A stretch of DNA of 64,000 bases from CS2-K091 sp035527155. Its GTDB lineage: Bacteria > Planctomycetota > Phycisphaerae > Sedimentisphaerales > Anaerobacaceae. Under the pieces are notes generated by a model, which searched no databases, was not told the DNA's origin, and saw nothing but the letters and a program-made list of their open reading frames with translations. How positions within the stretch are numbered: position 1 is the stretch's first letter; each line of letters begins with the position of its first letter. The DNA lies in NCBI GenBank assembly GCA_035527155.1, contig DATLBB010000074.1, forward strand, positions 3,696 to 67,695, written 5' to 3'. The position numbers and the translations under genes were made by a program. Positions 41,588-48,749 of this stretch are shown here, in pieces.

Positions 41588-42127
41588 TTATACCCTCACA
41601 GTATCCCTCTCCTGCTCCTGCGGAGATAGAGCCGCCAGCGCATCCGTTACGTCAGCCAATTTTGTGATATTTTCATTTGTACTGCCTATAAGAATCCATT
41701 GGTGACCTATTCTGAGCAGATGTACCGTTTTGCGTGGTCCAAGGTGGACTGTTTCGACGACGCGAATTTCTTTGCCCGGCAGGTTAGTAATCCTTGGCAG
41801 AAGCTTTTTTGAAACGTAAATCGCTGCTGCTCCCAGAACAGCAACGAGCACAACCATAAACATCGTTTTGAAGAACAGCTCCCGGCCACCAAAACCCTCA
41901 TCCGCTCTCGCAGGCACATTTGGGTCGCTTGCGAACAGAGAGCCGGCTACAAATTTCGACCCGCCACCGGCGGGTACCGACCCAAACGCAGCTTTGCCGG
42001 GTCCTGATTCCGGCCCATCAGCGGTGAATTGCCCCAGGCAGACCACGAGCAAACCGCCGACTATCGCAGCCGTTACCAGAAACGCAACGTTTTTTTGTCT
42101 TTTTCCCGTCACGCTAAAGCACACCAA
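41588..42127 (-). CDS. fliO: Flagellar biosynthesis protein FliO
   Basis: A 179-residue protein with an N-terminal hydrophobic segment (about 15-32), a disordered Gly/Pro-rich region and a second membrane helix (about 87-106, MFMVVLVAVLGAAAIYVSKK), followed by the FliO cytoplasmic domain (IRVVETVHLGPRKTVHLLRIGHQWILIGST, in pieces). FliO helps FliP assemble. Start codon uncertain: TTG at 42127 or GTG at 42124; no strong ribosome site is seen. Position before fliP supports the call. Confidence 0.85.
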   Translation of the reverse strand: MVCFSVTGKRQKNVAFLVTAAIVGGLLVVCLGQFTADGPESGPGKAAFGSVPAGGGSKFVAGSLFASDPNVPARADEGFGGRELFFKTMFMVVLVAVLGAAAIYVSKKLLPRITNLPGKEIRVVETVHLGPRKTVHLLRIGHQWILIGSTNENITKLADVTDALAALSPQEQERDTVRV

Positions 42128-42146
42128 ATATATCTTTTAGTTTCAC

Positions 42147-42190
42147 TCCCACACCAATTGAGCTTAGGCTTGCACCTAATTGGTGCGGGA
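42147..42190. repeat. 44-bp palindrome, CACCAATT ... AATTGGTG type
   Basis: TCCCACACCAATTGAGC ... CCTAATTGGTGCGGGA, arms of 13 bases with one or two mismatches; the inner part folds as TTAGGT-GCAA-GCCTAA on the minus strand. Relatives at 42327, 43160 and 61814. Confidence 0.7.
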
Positions 42191-42326
42191 TTATACTTGT
42201 CTGGTATGCAAATACCGTGCCGAAACGCCAAAATGGGTATTACTATGGTGTTAGCAGCAATTTGAACGCGAAGGCGGGTGGATAATCGAACAAATTGTCG
42301 AAAAACTTGACAAGCACACAGCTTCG

Positions 42327-42362
42327 CATCCCACACATATAGAGCCTAATAGGTGCGGGATG
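42327..42362. repeat. Diverged A-type palindrome
   Basis: CATCCCACAC ... GAGCCTAATAGGTGCGGGATG; outer arms of ten bases, inner part shortened relative to the 42147 copy. Confidence 0.55.
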
Positions 42363-42374
42363 TTGCCAGAGAAA

Positions 42375-43109
42375 TTAATCGCCTGCCCTCAGAACGGCGA
42401 TTAATATCTGTGTCTGTTTGGAAATCGGGCTATCTTGCCCTACCCAGTCGCCGCCGGGTCCCGCCCCCCACGAATAAACAGGCCAATTGGAGGCTGAAGG
42501 CAAAGTATCCCGCAGGAAGTCAGCCACTACCTGGGCCCGCCCTGCTGACAGTATCCACTGCTGTTTCTCAGCAGCTTCATCGCGAGCCAAGCCAAGCACG
42601 TAGAGCTTGATGGCCTCATCACTCCGGTCATGCTGTAAATCCAGGCAAAATTCGGTCAAAAACCTCTTTGCCGGCCCATTCAAGGTTGCTTCGCCCGGAG
42701 GAAAGCGAACATTGGTTACTGAAAAATTGGTTTTTTTTGCCACTATTTGTGAAGGCATAGTCTCCATAGACCGCTGTACTTCTTTAAAAAGTCGACGAAT
42801 CTCTTCTTCTTTTGCGTGTATGGTCCTGCCGGGGAATTGCTTATCAGGAGTTTCTATGAAGTATTTGATTTTAACACTGCCGAATTCAGGCGCTCGCTTT
42901 CTGCTGTAAAGCATGCCAAGTCCGAGCTCTTTCATAGATTGCATAAATGAACCCCGGCCTTTGTAAAATAATTCCGGGTCCATCACATTCGCCAGACCCA
43001 GCAGCATCACAAAGAATGTCAGCAACAGCGTCGTTATATCTGAAAATGTAACGATATAGGCCGGGACTTTTGGGCCTTCTGACTCGGCTGACTTCTTCTG
43101 AGGGCTCAA
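42375..43109 (-). CDS. motB: MotB-like stator protein, second copy
   Basis: A 244-residue protein with one N-terminal membrane helix (about 20-40) containing the MotB plug-and-channel motif VTFSDITTLLLTFFVMLLG; the Asp corresponds to the proton-binding Asp32 of E. coli MotB. A linker leads to an OmpA-like peptidoglycan-binding domain (about 130-240) that retains LSAGRAQVVADFL but lacks the usual GHTDN motif (here VLGLARDEA). It overlaps the upstream motB by four bases, forming a tandem pair. The two may assemble as a hetero-dimer or serve alternative stators. Confidence 0.85.
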   Translation of the reverse strand: MSPQKKSAESEGPKVPAYIVTFSDITTLLLTFFVMLLGLANVMDPELFYKGRGSFMQSMKELGLGMLYSRKRAPEFGSVKIKYFIETPDKQFPGRTIHAKEEEIRRLFKEVQRSMETMPSQIVAKKTNFSVTNVRFPPGEATLNGPAKRFLTEFCLDLQHDRSDEAIKLYVLGLARDEAAEKQQWILSAGRAQVVADFLRDTLPSASNWPVYSWGAGPGGDWVGQDSPISKQTQILIAVLRAGD

Positions 43110-43801
43110 TTGTAAATACTCCGTTCTAATAAAACTATCTCGAGCATGTGTTCCGGTTCCCCCGCAGCAATTGAGCTTATGCTCGCGCCTAACTGGTGCG
43201 GGGCAAGAGTGCTTTCTGCTGAGATGCTGAACCGTTTCCTGTCAAGGTTTTGTTCTGTTGTAAGATACTTTAACACCGCCCATGCCCTGGGCAGACCAAA
43301 CTGCCCACGGCCCCGGTCGTCGTCCGGCCCATTTTCGCTGATTACTACGCGGTTAGGCATCTCTTTTAAGAATGATGCCAGGATGGACATAATATTGCGA
43401 CCTTCAGCCGAAATTGCTGTGCCTTTAGCCCAAAAAATTCTTTTAGATTCGATTAAGAATACCTTCTGACGTTGGAAATCCACAGGGTCTGTTTCTTGTT
43501 TTGTTCTCTCCTTAGTTCCCCTGACTAAAGTAGGTTTTTCGCTGCCTTCGTCCAGCTTATCCAGTTCCTGGATTCGCTTTATAGGCACAAAAGCATCCGT
43601 ATCCTTTTTGGCTTTCGGAGTCGCCGCAGGCAGAGCATCGGCGAAAATTACTTTTAATTGCTGAAAGATTGCCTTATCGAAGGATGAAAAACTCAAAAGA
43701 AGTACAAAAAACGTCAGCAGAAGCGTCATACAATCACTAAAAGTGACCATCCATTCCGGTGCACCCGGAGTATCATCGTCCTCGGACTGTCTTTTCCTCA
43801 T
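43106..43801 (-). CDS. motB: MotB-like stator protein, first copy
   Basis: A 231-residue protein. The N-terminal helix (about 17-38) carries MVTFSDCMTLLLTFFVLLLSF with the conserved channel Asp. The OmpA-like domain (about 125-230) keeps FGLPRAWAVLKYL but replaces the GHTDN region by ENGPDDD, so peptidoglycan binding is not assured. Residues about 200-214 (LAPHQLGASISSIAAG) are encoded by an A-type palindrome. ATG overlaps the motA stop; the 3' end overlaps the second motB. This is the stator B subunit pairing with MotA. Confidence 0.85.
   Translation of the reverse strand: MRKRQSEDDDTPGAPEWMVTFSDCMTLLLTFFVLLLSFSSFDKAIFQQLKVIFADALPAATPKAKKDTDAFVPIKRIQELDKLDEGSEKPTLVRGTKERTKQETDPVDFQRQKVFLIESKRIFWAKGTAISAEGRNIMSILASFLKEMPNRVVISENGPDDDRGRGQFGLPRAWAVLKYLTTEQNLDRKRFSISAESTLAPHQLGASISSIAAGEPEHMLEIVLLERSIYN
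43160..43203. repeat. A-type 44-bp palindrome inside motB1
   Basis: CCCCGCAGCAATTGAGC ... CCTAACTGGTGCGGGG. Translated in frame near the C-terminus of MotB1. Confidence 0.65.
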
Positions 43802-44571
43802 TATACGGTAGCCTTGACTTCTTCCCGCCTGCCCTGAGAAACAAATATCTGTATTTTTTCTCGAACAGTAGTGGGGTTATCACCTCGTGAAATAGCGATG
43901 ATACCTTCAACAATCATTTCCATTGCGGTGGACTCCGCTTTGGAATAAAGCCCCAATTTTCCAGCTAATGGGATAAATATCAAATTAGCACTTAATGCAC
44001 CGTAGAAAGTGGTAATCAAAGCTACCGCCATTCCTCCACCAATCGATTCAGGTGAGTCCAGGCTTCTAAGCATCTGGATGAGACCGATAAGTGTGCCTAT
44101 CATCCCAAAAGCAGGAGCAGCCGAACCCATAAACTCTAATATCTTCTTACCGGTTGAATGGCGCTCCTGGAGGTGTTGGATTTCCATAGACAATAATTCC
44201 TGAATGTCCTCGGCATTCTGTCCATCCACGAGCATCTGCAGACCCTTAGCGAAAAACAAATTGTCTATGTTTTGAATCTCCTGGTCCAGAGCCAGTGGAC
44301 CATCACGCCTGCTTATGGCCGCGTAGTTGACCATCTTTTGAATCAGCTCCGACTGAGGCGGTATCTTTGCAATAATTGTCTTCCTGATAACCGAAAATAT
44401 GCCCAAAAACTGGGGCAGCGAAAAATGTATGAGGGTCGCACAAAGCATTCCTCCCATAGTGATGGCCAACGAGGGGATATGTATAAATATTTGCCAGCCA
44501 CCGCCAGCGACAATGGCGGTCGTAATGACCACAAAACCAAGAAGTATTCCTATTATCGTTGCAATGTCCAT
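43801..44571 (-). CDS. motA: Flagellar motor stator protein MotA
   Basis: A 256-residue MotA/TolQ/ExbB-family protein with four membrane helices (about 3-22, 30-50, 145-170, 180-205). Signature segments are MEFMGSAAPAFGMIGTLIGLIQML (split, residues about 143-166, third helix) and a large cytoplasmic loop between helices 2 and 3 (about 55-140). MotA5MotB2 forms the ion channel that drives rotation. The residues do not decide between H+ and Na+. Four bases separate it from the MotE-like gene. Confidence 0.95.
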   Translation of the reverse strand: MDIATIIGILLGFVVITTAIVAGGGWQIFIHIPSLAITMGGMLCATLIHFSLPQFLGIFSVIRKTIIAKIPPQSELIQKMVNYAAISRRDGPLALDQEIQNIDNLFFAKGLQMLVDGQNAEDIQELLSMEIQHLQERHSTGKKILEFMGSAAPAFGMIGTLIGLIQMLRSLDSPESIGGGMAVALITTFYGALSANLIFIPLAGKLGLYSKAESTAMEMIVEGIIAISRGDNPTTVREKIQIFVSQGRREEVKATV

Positions 44572-44575
44572 AGAA

Positions 44576-45292
44576 CTACTGTACCTCGGTTATTTGTTTC
44601 AATCTCCGGCACAAAAGAGCTGCAAGTGTGGGCTCAGAAGTGACTAACTCAGCTAATACCTTGGCTTTTGTCCTTTCGGTCATATAGTGCAGAATCTTCA
44701 CGGAGTCATCGAGGCTGGCGGCCGCCCATACAACATCAGTACCTTGTACTTGTTTTGTACACATATTCGTCAATATTTTACCGGCACTGCTGGAGTCCAT
44801 CTTGTCATAAGTGGCGGCTATTTTTACCAGGTTGGTCTTTTCGTCACGGGCAACCCCAACTCTGGTCTGAAGCAGCTTATCGCGCTGCTCCTTGAGACTT
44901 GCAACGATTGAAGCAAGCTCAATTCGCAGATTATTGAGGTCCTCGATGTCCTTTTTTAACGTATCCTGAGCGATTCGCAGTCTCTGCTCTCGTTGCTCAA
45001 AGGTCTGCAGCTTATTGTCATACTCCTGCATCTTTTGGCGGACCTCAAAGACAAGACTCTTGAGCCGTTTTTCCGTCATAGTTTTCCTTGTCACGTCATC
45101 CACAGTACCAACGGTGCCTATCGGCTGCGGCAGCCCCGGCTTGGCAACGGAATCGGAGGCAGTAAGTTCGGGCTGACTCGAGTCATCGCTCGCCCTTACC
45201 GGCGCTGCTTTAGTAAGCCATGCCAGGAGGAACGCTCCAACAAAGCTTACCAGCCCCGCTGCCGCTATCATTATTATTAGTTTCTTACTCAC
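44576..45292 (-). CDS. MotE/MgtE-N-like flagellar protein
   Basis: A 238-residue protein with an N-terminal membrane helix or signal anchor (about 5-27), a coiled coil (about 80-150, QKMQEYDNKLQTFEQREQRLRIA) and a C-terminal MgtE-N-like helical domain (about 160-238, YDKMDSSSAGKILTNM and MTERTKAKVLAEL). This is the architecture of the MotE family, located next to motor genes in many bacteria and linked to stator chaperoning in rhizobia. It lies between fliJ and motA. The MgtE-N fold resembles FliG middle domains, so contact with the switch is possible. Confidence 0.75.
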   Translation of the reverse strand: MSKKLIIMIAAAGLVSFVGAFLLAWLTKAAPVRASDDSSQPELTASDSVAKPGLPQPIGTVGTVDDVTRKTMTEKRLKSLVFEVRQKMQEYDNKLQTFEQREQRLRIAQDTLKKDIEDLNNLRIELASIVASLKEQRDKLLQTRVGVARDEKTNLVKIAATYDKMDSSSAGKILTNMCTKQVQGTDVVWAAASLDDSVKILHYMTERTKAKVLAELVTSEPTLAALLCRRLKQITEVQ

Positions 45293-45319
45293 TGGTTTTC
45301 TCCTTTTTTCTGCGCGTCA

Positions 45320-45336
45320 TCCCGAACTTATCGGGA
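45320..45336. repeat. TCCCGAACTTATCGGGA palindrome before motE-like gene
   Basis: A short inverted repeat (TCCCGA/TCGGGA) between fliJ and the MotE-like gene. A similar word (TCCCGATTTCATCAGGA) is at about 60382-60398. Confidence 0.45.
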
Positions 45337-45346
45337 CCGCAAAATC

Positions 45347-45820
45347 TCAACTCTTGTTATTGCTTACTCTTTCCCGCTGTATCATATTTCGAGCGAATGA
45401 AACTGAAGCCGTCTCGTCTAATTCTTTCTGTTCAAGTTTCTCCTGTTCCTTTATAAATTGCATTTTTGCTTCGGCCCTTAACCTTTCCAAACCTTCTTTA
45501 AACTTTCTGACCTTTAAAAGCTCGGCAATCTTCTCTCTCTGTCGTGATTCCAGCTCGCTCGTTTTTTCTTTGAGTTTTTTAACCTGCTCATCACTTGTCC
45601 CAGAATATCTCAAGAAGAATTCCTGCCTTCCTAATCGCTTCTTAGGATTTTCCTCTGCCAAACCAGCGATTACATCCTCCAATATTCTCTGCTGCATGAG
45701 CAGCCGGCCTCGTGTCTCAGCGAGCATTTCGGTCAGCTCAAGCAGTTCTGCTCTCATTTTTTGCTCCTTCTTTGTCTTTATGTCGAGGACGCGCTGCAAA
45801 CGCCAAACAAATCGCTTCAT
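45347..45820 (-). CDS. fliJ: Flagellar export chaperone/adaptor FliJ
   Basis: A 157-residue, highly charged two-helix coiled coil beginning KRFVWRLQRVLDIKTKKEQ, a typical FliJ N-terminus (F-x-L-x-x-VLxhK). FliJ inserts into the FliI hexamer like the gamma subunit of F1-ATPase and contacts FlhA. Family length about 147. It starts 14 bases after the fliI stop. Confidence 0.9.
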   Translation of the reverse strand: MKRFVWRLQRVLDIKTKKEQKMRAELLELTEMLAETRGRLLMQQRILEDVIAGLAEENPKKRLGRQEFFLRYSGTSDEQVKKLKEKTSELESRQREKIAELLKVRKFKEGLERLRAEAKMQFIKEQEKLEQKELDETASVSFARNMIQRERVSNNKS

Positions 45821-45834
45821 TTAACTTCCAATTC

Positions 45835-47196
45835 TCAACTCTCGGTATTTAACAGTTGGTCCCACGATTGTGTAATAGCAGTCAACCGGCTGACAGTTTC
45901 TTCGAAATCGGTTCTCTCTCGAACAGGCTGAATGAGAAAGGTGTTTATCCTTTCAATCAGGGCTATCGCCCCATCGATACGCCGATTGCTGCCCGCTGAA
46001 AACGCACCAATGTTTATTAAATCTTCAGCGTCAATATAAATGGCATATATTTCTTTGAGCTTCTGTGCAGCAAGCTGGTGTTTTTTGCTCGTCACCGCCG
46101 GCATGAGTCGGCTGATGCTTTGTAAAATATCGACAGCAGGATAATGTCCCCTGTCAGCCAATTTTCTTGACAGCACTATATGGCCATCCAGCAGACTCTT
46201 GGCACTATCAGCCACAGGGTCAGTCAAATCATCGTTTTCAACCAGGACTGTCAGAATACCTGTGATGCTGCCGGTCTCGGCACAGCCCAGACGTTCGATA
46301 AGTCTCGGCATCACCGAAAAAACGCTCGGACAGTAGCCCTTTGTGGCCGGCGGCTCACCCGCTGCAAGGCCTATTTCCCGTTGTGCCTGTGCAAACCGCG
46401 TAAGTGAGTCCATCATAAATAAAACGCTCATGCCCCTGTCCCTGAAGTACTCGGCTATTGTAACAGCTACGAATGCCGCCTTTACCCGCTGAATGGGAGG
46501 CGAATCCGATGCGGCAACGACGACAACACTGCGTGCCAGGCCCTCTGCACCAAGGTCGGCCTCGAGAAATTCGCGGACCTCTCGCCCACGCTCGCCTATC
46601 AACGCCACAACATTGACGGCAGCATCGCTCGAATTGGCAATATCGCCGAGCAGAACACTCTTGCCCACTCCGCTGCCCGAGAAGATGCCTATTCGCTGCC
46701 CCCTGCCGCAGGTCAATACCCCGTCCATTGACCTGATGCCTAAAGCCAAAGGACGTGTAATCTTTTCGCGACTCAAAGGTGGCGGACTGCCTGCATCCAA
46801 TAGCTTCTTGTCCGTCCCTGCTAACGGTCCCTTACCATCGATAGGCTCTCCTAACCCATTTACGACTCTACCGAGAATGCTTTCGTTTAGACTAATATAG
46901 CGTGGGGTAGTTCTTGCAGTTACCGTATCGCCCGGTGATATGCCCTCTATATGCTCTAAAGGCAGCAGGATAAAGTGGTCGTTCTGGAAACCTACGACCT
47001 CAGCGAGCACTCGCCGGCCATCGCGAAGATGGATACCGCAAAGCTCACCTAAGCCCACTACCGGACCATTAGATTCAATCGTCAGACCTGTGACCCGCAC
47101 AACCGAACCGCGGCAATCTAACAGATTCACATCCTGCAGTGCCGAGTGAAATTTCTCAAAATCAATTGAGCATTTACTAAGCTGATTCGCAGTCAT
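45835..47196 (-). CDS. fliI: Flagellum-specific ATPase FliI
   Basis: A 453-residue ATPase related to F1-beta. Walker A is GIFSGSGVGKSVLL (about residues 168-181); Walker B/catalytic region is VLFMMDSLTRFAQAQREIGLAAGEPP (split, about 255-280), and PSVFSVMPRLIERLG follows. FliI unfolds and feeds substrates into the export gate. Gene order fliH-fliI-fliJ is canonical. Length within the family range (about 440-460). Confidence 0.97.
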   Translation of the reverse strand: MTANQLSKCSIDFEKFHSALQDVNLLDCRGSVVRVTGLTIESNGPVVGLGELCGIHLRDGRRVLAEVVGFQNDHFILLPLEHIEGISPGDTVTARTTPRYISLNESILGRVVNGLGEPIDGKGPLAGTDKKLLDAGSPPPLSREKITRPLALGIRSMDGVLTCGRGQRIGIFSGSGVGKSVLLGDIANSSDAAVNVVALIGERGREVREFLEADLGAEGLARSVVVVAASDSPPIQRVKAAFVAVTIAEYFRDRGMSVLFMMDSLTRFAQAQREIGLAAGEPPATKGYCPSVFSVMPRLIERLGCAETGSITGILTVLVENDDLTDPVADSAKSLLDGHIVLSRKLADRGHYPAVDILQSISRLMPAVTSKKHQLAAQKLKEIYAIYIDAEDLINIGAFSAGSNRRIDGAIALIERINTFLIQPVRERTDFEETVSRLTAITQSWDQLLNTES

Positions 47197-47199
47197 AAA

Positions 47200-47736
47200 T
47201 TATTCCGCCGTCTTAAGCGCTTTGCCGATTCGTTCCAGATGCTCCTCAATCAACGATTCGATTATTCCTTTTGGAGTCTCCAGCAAACATTCCGCCCGCC
47301 CAATATTTTGGTCCGAAACAAACTTAATACCGGCAAAGCTGCCATTCGGCTCATCTTGCTGCGCTTTCTGGCACAGAAGATGGTCTTCAGAATTCAAATG
47401 CACGACCACATCCTGACGTGTGGGAGCATTTTCAAGTGCTTCTTTGACAATAGCTTCTATTTCATAATCTCCATTCTGAACTTTTTGCACTAAAATCTTT
47501 CTGGCGATTTCCACGGAAAGTCTGGCAATTTCCTCTTTGTGCTCGGCAAATAATCGGTCGTAAAATTGATTGAGCTTGGCAACCACGTTCTTAATCGCAG
47601 ATTTCGCTGATTCCAAGGATTTTAATTCTTCATTATTTTCTGCGTAATCCGTGATTAATGATTTCTTTGCCGAATCGTCTAAGATTCTCACCGACACAAT
47701 TGGCTTCTCAAGATGGACCGTAAGATTCTGCGACAT
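47200..47736 (-). CDS. fliH: Flagellar export stator FliH
   Basis: A 178-residue protein with a helical centre (about 30-85) and a C-terminal FliH/YscL domain (DRLFAEHKEEIARLSVEIARKIL in pieces, then IVKEALENAPTRQDVVVHLNSED, and GRAECLLETPKGIIESLIEEHLERI). FliH dimers bind FliI and dock it to FliN. I take the ATG at 47736, which follows the fliG stop by four bases; an earlier GTG/ATG set up to 47817 would run back into fliG. Confidence 0.9.
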   Translation of the reverse strand: MSQNLTVHLEKPIVSVRILDDSAKKSLITDYAENNEELKSLESAKSAIKNVVAKLNQFYDRLFAEHKEEIARLSVEIARKILVQKVQNGDYEIEAIVKEALENAPTRQDVVVHLNSEDHLLCQKAQQDEPNGSFAGIKFVSDQNIGRAECLLETPKGIIESLIEEHLERIGKALKTAE

Positions 47737-47740
47737 TGTG

Positions 47741-48742
47741 CTATCGCCCCACCATTCTAAGTTTGCCCTGCTCATTGGCTTCCCGCAGCGGCACGACAAC
47801 TTCCTCTCTCGCATCAAGAACTTCTTTTTCCAGCGGCTCCTGCATCAGTGAAGCTTCTTCATCAAGCATAGCCGCAGCCCGCTCAGATATATTTGAGCGT
47901 ATCTTTTGCGCGATCTCATCATCCGCCCCATAAAGCGCAACCGCCAATTTGCCTGAATCCACGGTTCGCAGCGCTTCCTGCAGAGACCTGTCAGCTACTG
48001 ACCGAATATCTTCCCAGGTTACCATCAAATTCCTCACCGTCTTACCGGTTTCCTCATCGTGTTTGCCTATCTCACCAACCAATTGGTCTCGCAGGTCTCT
48101 CTCCAGACCACTTAGCATAATAGCAAGTTTTCGCAGATTTTGTTCCCGTCTTCCAGGTCTTATGACAAGGGTCTCTCCTTTGAGATCCCTCAGCCGCTCG
48201 TTAACCATAGTTGCCATCCGCTGCCTCACTTCAGCTCCCAGCACATCCGGATTGGTCATTTTGCAGACGGCTTTTAGACGAACTTCTTCACCCAAAAGTG
48301 ACAGAACCTCCTGGCTTTTCTGGGGAGACAGCTCCGACAGTACGACAGCAACGGTCTGTGGGTGTTCACCCTCCAGTGCAAGAACCAATTCGTCGGTGCT
48401 GGCCGAACGAATATTCATAAACAGGTCTTTGTTTACCATAACTTTTTTAATCTGAGATTGAATTTGCTTCGCCTGCTCTTTGCCAAGGATGCTTACAAGC
48501 ATCTCGCCGAGAAAAGTTTTTATGTTAAATGCCTGAGTCTGACTATCCTGAAGTGATTTACAGAACTCCTGGATGACCCTTGCTTGTTCCCTGGTATCGT
48601 GCTGCTCCGCTGCATCAATTCGCGCAAGCTCTATGGCAATCTCCTGAATCTCTTCGGGTTCGAGCCCCTTGAGCAGCTCGGCAGCAGTCGGGGTATCCAG
48701 ACTCATCAACAGCATCGCAGCTTTTTGCCTACCCGTCAGCAT
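47741..48742 (-). CDS. fliG: Flagellar motor switch protein FliG, canonical copy
   Basis: A 333-residue FliG. N-terminal FliF-binding domain (KAAMLLMSLDTPTAAELLKGL), middle domain with the EHPQ motif (EGEHPQTVAVVLSEL, about 130-144) and C-terminal torque domain whose charged helix reads SNISERAAAMLDEEASL (about 280-296), with Arg and acidic residues in the expected places. FliG transmits torque from MotA to the C-ring. It is preceded by a second, diverged fliG; both lie between fliF and fliH. Confidence 0.96.
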   Translation of the reverse strand: MLTGRQKAAMLLMSLDTPTAAELLKGLEPEEIQEIAIELARIDAAEQHDTREQARVIQEFCKSLQDSQTQAFNIKTFLGEMLVSILGKEQAKQIQSQIKKVMVNKDLFMNIRSASTDELVLALEGEHPQTVAVVLSELSPQKSQEVLSLLGEEVRLKAVCKMTNPDVLGAEVRQRMATMVNERLRDLKGETLVIRPGRREQNLRKLAIMLSGLERDLRDQLVGEIGKHDEETGKTVRNLMVTWEDIRSVADRSLQEALRTVDSGKLAVALYGADDEIAQKIRSNISERAAAMLDEEASLMQEPLEKEVLDAREEVVVPLREANEQGKLRMVGR

Positions 48743-48749
48743 TACTTAC

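Larger units (their letters stand above)
42128..42374. other. Gap between motB2 and fliO with two palindromic repeats
   Basis: No gene. Holds the A-type palindromes at 42147-42190 and 42327-42362. It could contain an internal promoter for fliO-flhB, but none is recognisable. Confidence 0.45.

Noticed and set aside
45300..45380. CCCGATAA upstream of the motE-like gene considered as a sigma28 -10 element
   Set aside because: It is part of the TCCCGAACTTATCGGGA palindrome and no acceptable -35 element lies at the right distance.
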